From Rhodospirillaceae bacterium (GTDB lineage Bacteria > Pseudomonadota > Alphaproteobacteria > Dongiales > Dongiaceae), in assembly GCA_016794075.1 (NCBI GenBank), contig JAEUKU010000363.1, positions 1-5,192 on the forward strand: a stretch of 5,192 nucleotides of DNA, written 5' to 3'. Positions 1-5,192 of the stretch are shown one piece after another (the stretch's first letter is position 1; the number at the start of each line of letters is the position of its first letter). The notes below the pieces were generated by a model. That model was not told where the DNA came from. It saw only the letters and a list, made by a program, of their open reading frames with translations, and did not search any database. A program made the position numbers and the translations under genes.

Positions 1-210
1 GAGGAACTCGGCTATGCCTCGATGCCGATCATCAGCGGCGCCGGCCACGACGCCTGCTACATGAACCGCGTGGCGCCGACCGGCATGGTCTTCATCCCCT
101 GCGAGGACGGCATCAGCCACAACGAAGTGGAGAACGCGACCAGGGAGGATTGCGGGGCGGGTTGCGACGTGCTGCTCCGTGCCATGGTGGAGCGCGCCAA
201 TGCCGTCTGA
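1..210 (+). CDS. Zn-dependent amidohydrolase, M20 hydantoinase/carbamoylase family (C-terminal fragment)
   Basis: The open frame enters from the left edge and gives the last 69 residues of the protein; the start and catalytic core lie outside the window. Family markers are the SGAGHDA motif (fragment residues 12-18), whose His is a metal ligand in M20 amidohydrolases, and PCEDGISHNE (33-42), typical of the N-carbamoyl-amino-acid / N-carbamoyl-beta-alanine / allantoate amidohydrolase group. Members are cytoplasmic di-metal enzymes that hydrolyse the carbamoyl (ureido) group, releasing CO2, ammonia and an amino acid. The IPCxDGISHNE form is what I associate with beta-ureidopropionase-like enzymes of reductive pyrimidine breakdown, but 69 residues cannot fix the substrate. 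The gene overlaps the downstream ABC ATPase by 11 nt, so the two are probably co-translated. Family assignment is firm; the exact reaction is inferred. Confidence 0.9.
   Translation, partial: EELGYASMPIISGAGHDACYMNRVAPTGMVFIPCEDGISHNEVENATREDCGAGCDVLLRAMVERANAV
189..192 (+). promoter_or_regulatory. Ribosome binding site deciding the ABC ATPase start
   Basis: GGAG at 189-192 lies 7 nt upstream of ATG 200, inside the end of the amidohydrolase gene. It favours ATG 200 over the in-frame GTG at 179, which would add only seven residues (MPWWSAP) and has no purine-rich site at the right distance. Confidence 0.6.
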
Positions 211-1051
211 GCCGACCGCCAAGGTGGTCGACCTGCCCAGCCGCGGCAAGAATCCGGGCGGTAAGGCTGCCGCCTCCGATACTATCATCGACATCCGCAA
301 CCTGAGCCTCACCTTCCAGACGGCGGACGCGCCGGTCTTCGCCCTAAGCAACATCGACCTGCAGGTGCGCGCCGGCGAGTTCGTCTCGCTGATCGGCCCA
401 TCGGGCTGTGGCAAGACCACGCTGATGCGGATCGTCGCCGACCTCGAGCAGCCGACCGAGGGCAGCGTCACCGTCAACGGCGTGTCGCCCAGGGAAGCGC
501 GGCTGAAGCGGTCCTACGGCTACATCTTCCAGGCGGCGGCGCTCTATCCCTGGCGCAACGTGCTGCGCAATGTCGAGCTGCCGCACGAGATCATGGGCGT
601 GGCGAAGGAGGAGCGCGAGGCCAAGGCCCGGCGCTATCTCGAGCTGGTCGGCCTCAAGGGCTTCGAGAAGAAATATCCCTGGCAGCTCTCCGGCGGCATG
701 CAGCAGCGCGTCTCCATCGCGCGTGCCTTGTCCTTCGACCCGCAATTGCTGCTGATGGACGAGCCGTTCGGCGCGCTGGACGAGATCACCCGCGACCGCA
801 TGAACGAGGAACTCCTGCAGATCTGGGAGAAGACCCGCAAAACGGTCATCTTCGTCACCCACTCGATCGACGAGGCGGTGCTGCTCTCGACCAAGATCGT
901 GGTGATGAGCGCCCGGCCCGGCCGCATCATCGAAGTCATCGACAGCACGCTGCCGGCGAAGCGCACCCTGGACACGCGCGAGACGCCGGCAGCGCTCGAC
1001 CTCGCGCATCGCGTCCGCCTGGGATTGAAGGCCGGCCACTCCTATGACTAG
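200..1051 (+). CDS. ABC transporter ATP-binding protein (nitrate/sulfonate/taurine/NMT1-type importer)
   Basis: This 283-residue protein is the cytoplasmic ATPase that drives the importer encoded by the next three genes. All nucleotide-binding motifs are intact: Walker A GPSGCGKT (66-73), Q-loop Q111 in YIFQ, signature LSGGMQQR (163-170), Walker B LLLMDEPF (183-190), D-loop GALD (191-194) and switch His221 in VTHS. The run YPWRNVLRNVELP (116-128) after the Q-loop is typical of the SsuB/TauB/ThiZ branch. About 28 polar residues precede the first strand of the domain, slightly more than usual and without a recognisable motif. ATG 200 was chosen over GTG 179 because of the GGAG at 189-192. The start overlaps the amidohydrolase end by 11 nt and the stop overlaps permease 1 by 8 nt. 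The family is certain; the transported substrate cannot be read from this subunit. Confidence 0.96.
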   Translation: MPSEPTAKVVDLPSRGKNPGGKAAASDTIIDIRNLSLTFQTADAPVFALSNIDLQVRAGEFVSLIGPSGCGKTTLMRIVADLEQPTEGSVTVNGVSPREARLKRSYGYIFQAAALYPWRNVLRNVELPHEIMGVAKEEREAKARRYLELVGLKGFEKKYPWQLSGGMQQRVSIARALSFDPQLLLMDEPFGALDEITRDRMNEELLQIWEKTRKTVIFVTHSIDEAVLLSTKIVVMSARPGRIIEVIDSTLPAKRTLDTRETPAALDLAHRVRLGLKAGHSYD

Positions 1052-1958
1052 CGCGGCCATGAGCGCTCCGGCTGGCGTCCTCGGCGTGATCTCGCCGCGC
1101 GGGCGGGTGCTGCCCGTGGTGACCGTGGTCGCGGTGATTTTGGCGCTGTGGTACCTGCTGGCTGTCGCGCTCAACTATACCCGGGTGAGCGAGCTGTTGG
1201 CCGGCGCCGATCCCGACTACACGATCAGCGACGTGATCAAGGGCGCCTGGACCATGGAGCGCCCGGTGCTGCCGGCGCCGGACCAGATCGCCACCGACCT
1301 GTGGAACGCGACCATCGGGCTGAAGGTCACCAGCAAGCGCTCGCTGGTCTATCACGCAGGTGTTACGGCCTCGGCCACGCTGCTGGGCTTCCTCTTTGGT
1401 ACGATCCTTGGCATCGTGCTGGCGGCGGGCATCGTCCATGTCCGCACCCTGGACCGCTCGCTGATGCCATGGATCATCGCCTCGCAGACCGTGCCGATCC
1501 TCGCCATCGCGCCGATGGTGATCGTGGTGCTGGGTAATGTCGGGATCACTGGGTTGATCCCGAAATCCCTGATCTCCGCCTATCTGTGCTTCTTCCCGGT
1601 CACCATCGGCATGGTGAAGGGGTTGCGTTCGCCCGATCCGCTGCAGATGGACCTGATGCGCACCTACAGTGCCGGCACGATGCAGGTGTTCTGGAAGCTG
1701 CGGGTGCCGGCCTCGATCCCCTTCTTGTTCGCCAGCCTCAAGGTCGCCATCGCCATCAGCTTGGTCGGCGCCATCGTCGCCGAACTGCCGGTGGGCGGCG
1801 CGGGTCTGGGCGCGCGGCTGCTCAGCGGCTCCTATTACGGTCAGATGGTACAGATCTGGTCGGCCTTGTTCATGGCGGCTTTCCTGGGCATGGCATTGGT
1901 CTATGCCATCGCCGGTATCGAGTGGCTGATTCTACGGCGGGCGGGGGCACGCGCATGA
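1044..1958 (+). CDS. ABC transporter permease 1 (BPD_transp_1 type, SsuC/ThiX-like)
   Basis: This 304-residue inner-membrane protein forms half of the importer's membrane channel. Hydrophobic segments are visible at about 24-43, 105-131, 140-165, 172-192, 227-248 and 271-297. The cytoplasmic coupling loop (EAA-like motif) is at about 208-226, with YSAGTMQVFWKLRVPASIP fitting the xxAxxxGxxxxxxxIxLP pattern loosely; this is the part that docks on the ATPase. Between the first helix and the VLPAPDQI segment (75-82) lies an extra polar stretch (44-74) predicted to face the periplasm, longer than I expect for SsuC-type permeases. ATG 1044 overlaps the ATPase stop by 8 nt; a second in-frame ATG at 1059 has no better ribosome site. 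The stop forms an ATGA overlap with permease 2, so equal expression of the two channel halves is likely. Confidence 0.93.
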   Translation: MTSAAMSAPAGVLGVISPRGRVLPVVTVVAVILALWYLLAVALNYTRVSELLAGADPDYTISDVIKGAWTMERPVLPAPDQIATDLWNATIGLKVTSKRSLVYHAGVTASATLLGFLFGTILGIVLAAGIVHVRTLDRSLMPWIIASQTVPILAIAPMVIVVLGNVGITGLIPKSLISAYLCFFPVTIGMVKGLRSPDPLQMDLMRTYSAGTMQVFWKLRVPASIPFLFASLKVAIAISLVGAIVAELPVGGAGLGARLLSGSYYGQMVQIWSALFMAAFLGMALVYAIAGIEWLILRRAGARA

Positions 1959-3076
1959 GCCCGGCGCTCGCCTGGATCGCGGCGCTCCTGATGGCGATCG
2001 GCCTCGCCTTGCCGATCGGCTATTACGAGGAGGATTTCGCTTTTTGGTCCCAATTCCCTTCGGCCGCGATCTTCGTCGCCTTCGGCATCATCGCCGTGGT
2101 CGCGGGTGAGCGCTGGCTGCGTCATTGGGCGCGCGGCGAGATCTGGGCCTGGCTGGGACCCATTGCGGTGATCGTGGCCGGCATCGGCCCGGCGTTGCTG
2201 CCGGCGCTGGAACTTTCCATGGGGCTGTCGGCGCCGGGTTTCTGGCTTTGCGTCGTCGGCGTGTTGCTCTTCGCCTGGACGGTAATGCAGCATGTCTCCG
2301 CGCTGCCCGCGGGCAAGCTCTATGCACTGCTGGTTCCGGCGCTGTTCGGCGTGGCGTTGATCTATCTCTGGCAATCCGGCGTGGTCGGCTTCGCCGTGCC
2401 GCGCATCCTGCTGCCGGCGCCGAGCGAGATCCTGGATGCTCTGGGACGGGAGGCGGCGACGCTCGCCGACGATTTCCGCCAGACCTTCCTGAAGGCCGTG
2501 GTGGCCGGTTTCGTCATCGGCAACGCGCTTGGGCTCGCCACCGCCTTGCTGGTCGACCGGGTGCCGTTCCTGCAGCGCGGGCTGCTGCCGCTCGGCAACC
2601 TGGTCAGCGCGGTGCCCATTGTCGGCGTGGCGCCGATCATGGTCATGTGGTTCGGCTTCGGCTGGGAATCCAAGACGGCTGTCATCGTCTTCATGATCTT
2701 CTTTCCCATGCTAGTGAACGCGGTGACCGGCCTGAATGCCGCCGACCGGATGCAGCTCGATCTGATGCGCTCCTACGGCGCCAGCTACTGGCAGACGATG
2801 CGGGCGCTGCGCCTGCCGGCGGCGCTGCCTTTCATCTTCAACGCGCTCAAGATCAATTCGACCCTGGCGCTGATCGGCGGCATCGTGGCGGAGTTCTTCG
2901 GCTCTGGCACCTCCGGCATGGGGTTCCGCATCAGCACCCAGAGCCAGATCATGAACGTGGACGTGGTGTGGGCGACCATCGCCGTCGCCGCACTGGTCGG
3001 GTCCGCCACTTACGGGATGCTGGCGGTGCTCGAGCGCAGCTTCACGTTCTGGCATCCATCCTACCGAAGCCGATGA
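1955..3076 (+). CDS. ABC transporter permease 2 with N-terminal membrane extension
   Basis: This 373-residue inner-membrane protein is the second channel half. Residues from about 124 to the end match the usual permease core: helices near 124-143, 180-201, 209-235, 241-260, 293-312 and 336-358, a LLPAPSEIL segment (152-160), and an EAA-like loop SYGASYWQTMRALRLPAALP at 273-292. Residues 1-120 are extra. They contain three or four hydrophobic segments (about 6-20, 36-50, 66-83, 96-111), making the protein roughly 100 residues longer than ordinary SsuC/TauC permeases. ATG 1955 is chosen because it forms an ATGA overlap with the permease 1 stop and has a G-rich stretch at 1943-1947 upstream. The frame is open further upstream, but that part is antisense-like sequence inside permease 1 and low in hydrophobicity. 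Core function is sure; the role of the extension is unknown. Confidence 0.93.
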   Translation: MSPALAWIAALLMAIGLALPIGYYEEDFAFWSQFPSAAIFVAFGIIAVVAGERWLRHWARGEIWAWLGPIAVIVAGIGPALLPALELSMGLSAPGFWLCVVGVLLFAWTVMQHVSALPAGKLYALLVPALFGVALIYLWQSGVVGFAVPRILLPAPSEILDALGREAATLADDFRQTFLKAVVAGFVIGNALGLATALLVDRVPFLQRGLLPLGNLVSAVPIVGVAPIMVMWFGFGWESKTAVIVFMIFFPMLVNAVTGLNAADRMQLDLMRSYGASYWQTMRALRLPAALPFIFNALKINSTLALIGGIVAEFFGSGTSGMGFRISTQSQIMNVDVVWATIAVAALVGSATYGMLAVLERSFTFWHPSYRSR

Positions 3077-3086
3077 AACGACAAAC

Positions 3087-3093
3087 AAGGAGG
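3087..3093 (+). promoter_or_regulatory. Strong Shine-Dalgarno of the substrate-binding protein gene
   Basis: AAGGAGG at 3087-3093 lies 5 nt before ATG 3099, in the only real gap (22 nt) of the operon. It is a near-perfect match to the anti-Shine-Dalgarno sequence and far better than the sites of the upstream transporter genes. This fits the need for many more copies of the binding protein than of the membrane subunits. Confidence 0.85.
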
Positions 3094-3098
3094 CACAT

Positions 3099-4109
3099 AT
3101 GACGGCAAGGAAGTTGACGGGCGCGGTGGCGGCGGCGGCATTGATGGCGCTGCTGGCCAACGCGGCCGAGGCGGCGGATGCGCTGACCCTGCAGCTGAAA
3201 TGGGTTACCCAGGCGCAATTCGCCGGCTATTTCGTGGCCAAGGACAAGGGTTTCTACGACGAAGTCGGCCTCGACGTGACGATCAAGCCGGGCGGCCCCG
3301 ACATCAACCCTAGCCAGGTCATCGCCGGCGGCGGCGCCGACGTGGTGGTGGATTGGATGCCCTCGGCCATGGCGACGCGCGAGAAGGGCGTGCCGCTGGT
3401 CAACATCGCCCAGGTGTTCCAGACCTCGGGCATGATGCTGACCTGCCGCAACGACAGCGGCGTGACCTCGCCCGACAAGTTCGCCGGCAAGACGCTCGGC
3501 GTCTGGTTCGGCGGCAACGAATATCCGTTCCTCAACTGGATGAACAAGCTGGGCCTCAAGACCGACGGCAGCGCCGGCGGCGTCAAGGTGCTGAAGCAGG
3601 GCTTCAACGTCGACCCGCTGCTGCAGAAGCAGGCCGATTGCATCTCCACCATGACCTATAACGAGTATTGGCAGGTGATCGACGCCGGCATGAAGCCGGA
3701 GGACCTGACCACCTTCAAATACGAAGACCAGGGCGTGGCCACCCTTGAGGACGGCCTCTACACCCTGGAAGCGACCCTGCAGGACGACGCCATGGTCGAA
3801 AAGCTGGCGCGCTTCCTGAAGGCCTCGATGAAGGGCTGGGACTACGCCGTCGCCAACCCGGACGAGGCGGCGATGATCGTGCTCGAGAACGACGAGACCG
3901 GCGCCCAGACCGAAAAGCACCAGAAGCGCATGATGGGCGAAATCGCCAAGCTGGTCGGCGCCAACGCGAACGGCACCGGCTGGCTCGACGAGGCGGCCTA
4001 CGAGCGCACCATCGAAACCCTGATGAGCGGCGGCTCCGATCCGGTCATCACGGTGAAGCCGGAAGGCGCCTGGACCCACGCGGTCATGGAAAAGGCGAAG
4101 AGCATGTAA
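3099..4109 (+). CDS. ABC transporter periplasmic substrate-binding protein, NMT1/THI5-like
   Basis: This 336-residue protein captures the substrate in the periplasm and delivers it to the two permeases. A Sec signal peptide is clear: MTARK, a hydrophobic Ala/Leu core (7-20), and a probable cleavage after AEA at residue 25. The mature protein begins with LQLKWVTQAQFAGYFVAKDKGFY-type sequence (31-53), characteristic of the NMT1/THI5-like family that includes ThiY, RibY and related pyrimidine- or flavin-precursor binders. Other marks are DWMPSAMATREKGVPLVNIAQ (85-105) and GVWFGGNEYPF (134-144). The Cys-rich CCCFC motif of the eukaryotic Thi5 enzymes is absent, so a transport role is favoured over pyrimidine synthesis. 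Mature Cys116 and Cys181 could form a disulfide. The gene is last in the operon and is followed by a strong terminator. Likely ligands, given the amidohydrolase upstream, are pyrimidine-, hydantoin- or ureide-like compounds; this is inference. Confidence 0.94.
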   Translation: MTARKLTGAVAAAALMALLANAAEAADALTLQLKWVTQAQFAGYFVAKDKGFYDEVGLDVTIKPGGPDINPSQVIAGGGADVVVDWMPSAMATREKGVPLVNIAQVFQTSGMMLTCRNDSGVTSPDKFAGKTLGVWFGGNEYPFLNWMNKLGLKTDGSAGGVKVLKQGFNVDPLLQKQADCISTMTYNEYWQVIDAGMKPEDLTTFKYEDQGVATLEDGLYTLEATLQDDAMVEKLARFLKASMKGWDYAVANPDEAAMIVLENDETGAQTEKHQKRMMGEIAKLVGANANGTGWLDEAAYERTIETLMSGGSDPVITVKPEGAWTHAVMEKAKSM

Positions 4110-4139
4110 CCCGCTCCCTCGGGAAGGGTTCGGAAACAC

Positions 4140-4174
4140 CCCGGCGCGGCTCGTCCCGCGCCGGGTTTTCTTTT
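4140..4174 (+). terminator. Rho-independent terminator of the transporter operon
   Basis: A perfect 10-bp GC-rich stem pairs CCCGGCGCGG (4140-4149) with CCGCGCCGGG (4156-4165) around a 6-nt loop, and is followed directly by TTTTCTTTT (4166-4174). It begins 30 nt after the binding-protein stop. The 5' flank lacks a matching A-run, so it acts on the + strand only. It separates the transporter operon from the phosphatase gene. Confidence 0.92.
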
Positions 4175-4185
4175 GCCAGGGTTGC

Positions 4186-4214
4186 TTTTGCCGAATGATT
4201 TTGGGCGCTATGAT
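4186..4214 (+). promoter_or_regulatory. Candidate promoter of the phosphatase gene
   Basis: TATGAT at 4209-4214 differs from the sigma-70 -10 consensus at one base. A -35 element is weak: TTTTGC at 4186-4191 with a 17-nt spacer, or TTGCCG at 4188-4193 with a 15-nt spacer. The site lies just after the terminator, where a promoter for an independent gene is expected. Transcription would begin about 7 nt after the -10 element, at or next to the A of ATG 4221. Confidence 0.45.
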
Positions 4215-4220
4215 TTGCGC

Positions 4221-4790
4221 ATGGCCGATCTGCTTGACTACAGCTTCAACGAGCTGCCTTTGCCCAATGGCGGGCGGCTGGGGCTCGGCTGCTGTCCCGG
4301 CCACCGGCTGACGCCGCGGGCGGTGGTGCCGCGACCGGGCAGCCTGCTCGCCGACCTGCAGCGCATCGCCGCCTGGAAGCCGCATCTGGTGCTGACGCTG
4401 ATGGAGGCGGACGAGCTTGCCTATGTGGGCGCGCCGCCCGCGACGCTCGCGGCGAATTTCTCAGCGCTCGGGGTCGACTGGCGGCATCTGCCAATCCCCA
4501 ATCTCGCCCCGCCGGATCATCGTTTCGAAACCGCCTGGGTCGATCTGTGGCCGCGGCTCGACAGCGCGCTGGGGCAGGGCGAGCGGCTGTTCCTGCATTG
4601 CTACGCCGGCCTCGGCCGCACCGGCACCGTCGCCTCGCTGATCCTGATGAGATACGGCCTCGACGCGCGGCAGGCGATGCAAGCCGTGCGGGCCGTGCGG
4701 CCGGGCTCGATCGAGACCTTCACCCAGGAGAGCTATCTGTCGCGGGTCGGAAACGCGGCGCCGCCAGCCATGAAACCCGGCAATCCTTGA
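4221..4790 (+). CDS. Dual-specificity/tyrosine phosphatase, CDKN3 (KAP)-like
   Basis: This 189-residue protein has no signal peptide or membrane segment and is probably cytoplasmic. It carries the full cysteine-phosphatase signature HCYAGLGRTG (126-135): nucleophile Cys127, phosphate-binding Arg133 and the following Thr134. The order of elements resembles human KAP/CDKN3 as I remember it: a GLGCCPGHR segment (21-29) like GLCALPGCK, a PIPNLAPPD loop (91-99) like PIADGGTPD, HCYAGLGR like HCYGGLGR, and a C-terminal AVRPGSIETFTQESYL (158-173) like the KAP RGSGAIQTIKQYNYL region. In that alignment the general-acid Asp of KAP falls on Asn94, with Asp99 a possible substitute. ATG 4221 has no Shine-Dalgarno site. 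In-frame TTG codons at 4173, 4182, 4188 and 4215 are alternatives; 4188 has AGGG at 4178-4181 in front. The gene is separated from the transporter operon by the terminator, and its substrate is unknown. Phosphatase family is firm; the CDKN3 affinity is from memory. Confidence 0.9.
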   Translation: MADLLDYSFNELPLPNGGRLGLGCCPGHRLTPRAVVPRPGSLLADLQRIAAWKPHLVLTLMEADELAYVGAPPATLAANFSALGVDWRHLPIPNLAPPDHRFETAWVDLWPRLDSALGQGERLFLHCYAGLGRTGTVASLILMRYGLDARQAMQAVRAVRPGSIETFTQESYLSRVGNAAPPAMKPGNP

Positions 4791-4817
4791 GCGACTAAAA
4801 TAGGACAACAATCCGGA

Positions 4818-4841
4818 AAGAACCTACGCTCAGTAGTTCTT
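4818..4841 (+). terminator. Possible weak terminator or stem-loop after the phosphatase gene
   Basis: AAGAAC (4818-4823) pairs with GTTCTT (4836-4841), and TAC (4825-4827) with GTA (4833-4835), leaving a bulged C at 4824 and a 5-nt loop. It lies 27 nt after the phosphatase stop, where a terminator is expected. The stem is AT-rich and no clean T-run follows, so termination is doubtful. Confidence 0.3.
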
Positions 4842-4850
4842 CTGGTTAGC

Positions 4851-4879
4851 TTGTGAATTGGGTCAGGGCTGCACTTAAT
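4851..4879 (+). promoter_or_regulatory. Possible sigma-70-like promoter for a gene to the right
   Basis: TTGTGA (4851-4856) and CTTAAT (4874-4879) each match four of six consensus bases and are separated by exactly 17 nt, in the lower-GC segment. Such a match can arise by chance in AT-richer DNA. If real, it would drive the membrane-protein frame at the right end through a long leader. Confidence 0.3.
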
Positions 4880-4926
4880 GGAAGCATTGGCGCGTTCGGC
4901 GGAGGTTGACGGGGTCGTCCGCGGGG

Positions 4927-4942
4927 TTCTTGCACCCAAGAA
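4927..4942. repeat. Small perfect inverted repeat
   Basis: TTCTTG (4927-4932) and CAAGAA (4937-4942) are exact reverse complements around a CACC loop. No T-run follows on either strand, so it does not look like a terminator. It may be chance or a small structural element in the leader of the downstream gene. Confidence 0.3.
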
Positions 4943-5063
4943 TGCCATCGCGGCTTGGTCATTCGGGATTTCCCTTCATTCCGTGAAGGTCAGGGCCGCC
5001 TGAAACAGCGGCACGCTTCCGACGCCGTGCGATGCCGATCCGGATTCCAATCGCGGGCGGGGA

Positions 5064-5192
5064 CTGGTCATCACCTACCTCCTCTATGCCGTCGGCTTCG
5101 TGCTCCTGGCGGCGGGGCTGTCGTTTCTGGCCTGGAGGCGCGGACGCGGGGCCCGCGCCGAGCGGCCTTCCGGTGCTGTGGAGCGGCGTCAG
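5064..5192 (+). CDS. Probable N-terminal part of a small membrane protein (runs off the window; start uncertain)
   Basis: The frame is open from just after a TGA at 5001-5003 to the last base. From 5064 it reads LVITYLLYAVGFVLLAAGLS, then FLAWRRGRGARAER and on to VERRQ. This is one strong hydrophobic helix (about 20-22 residues) followed by an Arg-rich stretch, the pattern of an N-in or tail-anchored small inner-membrane protein. G/C-ending codons dominate, as in the true genes. There is no ATG, GTG or TTG between the stop at 5001 and the helix; CTG 5064 is the only near-start codon there, and GTG 5100 would cut the helix in half. The gene may use a rare start, be frameshifted, or be a chance hydrophobic frame. 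No family is recognised. Confidence 0.35.
   Translation, partial: MVITYLLYAVGFVLLAAGLSFLAWRRGRGARAERPSGAVERRQ

Larger units (their letters stand above)
4791..5063. other. Intergenic region without a confident gene
   Basis: This stretch after the phosphatase has visibly lower GC, especially 4791-4880, than the genes around it. No tRNA fold, coding sequence with family motifs or mobile-element end was recognised. It holds two small inverted repeats (4818-4841, 4927-4942), a weak promoter-like pair (4851-4879) and a 41-codon ATG frame (4878-5003) with no recognisable product and weaker third-position GC than the real genes. Confidence 0.6.

Noticed and set aside
344..1174. 276-codon open frame on the minus strand
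   Set aside because: It lies opposite the ABC ATPase, whose motifs are all intact, and its translation shows only GC-driven composition.
1586..1954. Possible longer N-terminus for permease 2
   Set aside because: The frame is open but lies inside permease 1 and encodes His/Arg/Gly-rich sequence. ATG 1955 in the ATGA overlap is the natural start.
2125..3102. 325-codon + strand frame overlapping permease 2
   Set aside because: It is Arg/Gly/Ala-rich with no hydrophobic pattern, and permease 2 in the other frame has clear helices and an EAA-like loop.
3042..4385. 447-codon open frame on the minus strand
   Set aside because: It is antisense to the binding-protein and phosphatase genes and crosses the terminator. 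It has no family motif and has the His/Arg/Gly-rich composition of a GC-rich shadow frame.
4683..4700. Exact tandem 9-bp repeat GCCGTGCGG
   Set aside because: It encodes AVRAVR in the phosphatase in a helix typical of the family; only two copies, so likely chance or amino-acid driven.
4733..4948. 71-codon minus-strand frame over the phosphatase end and intergenic gap
   Set aside because: Mixed composition without motifs, partly antisense to the conserved C-terminus of the phosphatase.
4878..5003. 41-codon ORF as an independent small protein
   Set aside because: It has no Shine-Dalgarno site, weaker third-position GC than neighbouring genes, no membrane or family pattern, and its ATG overlaps the promoter-like -10 element.

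Overview
The window is very GC-rich, with strong G/C preference at third codon positions in the genes. It resembles an alphaproteobacterium, perhaps of the Rhodospirillales/Azospirillum type. That placement is an impression from composition, gene style and gene order, not from a marker gene. All five complete genes and the one clear partial gene lie on the + strand.

Positions 1-4109 are the downstream part of a compact operon. It opens with the C-terminal 69 residues of an M20-family zinc-dependent amidohydrolase of the hydantoinase/carbamoylase (beta-ureidopropionase-like) group. A complete ABC importer follows: ATPase (200-1051), permease 1 (1044-1958), permease 2 with an N-terminal membrane extension (1955-3076), and a periplasmic NMT1/THI5-like substrate-binding protein (3099-4109). 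The first three junctions are overlaps of 11, 8 and 4 nt, which suggests translational coupling. The binding-protein gene is set off by 22 nt and has its own near-perfect Shine-Dalgarno sequence. A strong intrinsic terminator (4140-4174) closes the operon. The simplest reading is an uptake-plus-hydrolysis unit: the importer brings in a pyrimidine- or ureide-like nitrogen compound, and the amidohydrolase acts on it or on a breakdown product. The substrate is inferred from context only.

Positions 4175-4790 hold a separate unit: a promoter-like -10 element and a 189-residue dual-specificity/tyrosine phosphatase with an intact HCX5R signature. Its layout resembles the CDKN3/KAP family. The general-acid position appears to be Asn instead of Asp, and the -10 element is placed so that the mRNA could be leaderless.

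Positions 4791-5192 contain no confidently assigned gene. The stretch starts with a lower-GC intergenic segment holding two small inverted repeats and a possible sigma-70-like promoter. It ends in an open frame that encodes one clear hydrophobic helix followed by an Arg-rich tail and runs off the window. This is probably the start of a small membrane protein gene, but no standard start codon is visible at its expected beginning.

No tRNA, rRNA, CRISPR array, insertion sequence or other mobile element was seen. Most of the window is ordinary metabolic-transport sequence. The points most worth a second look are the phosphatase, the permease 2 extension and the unresolved right end.
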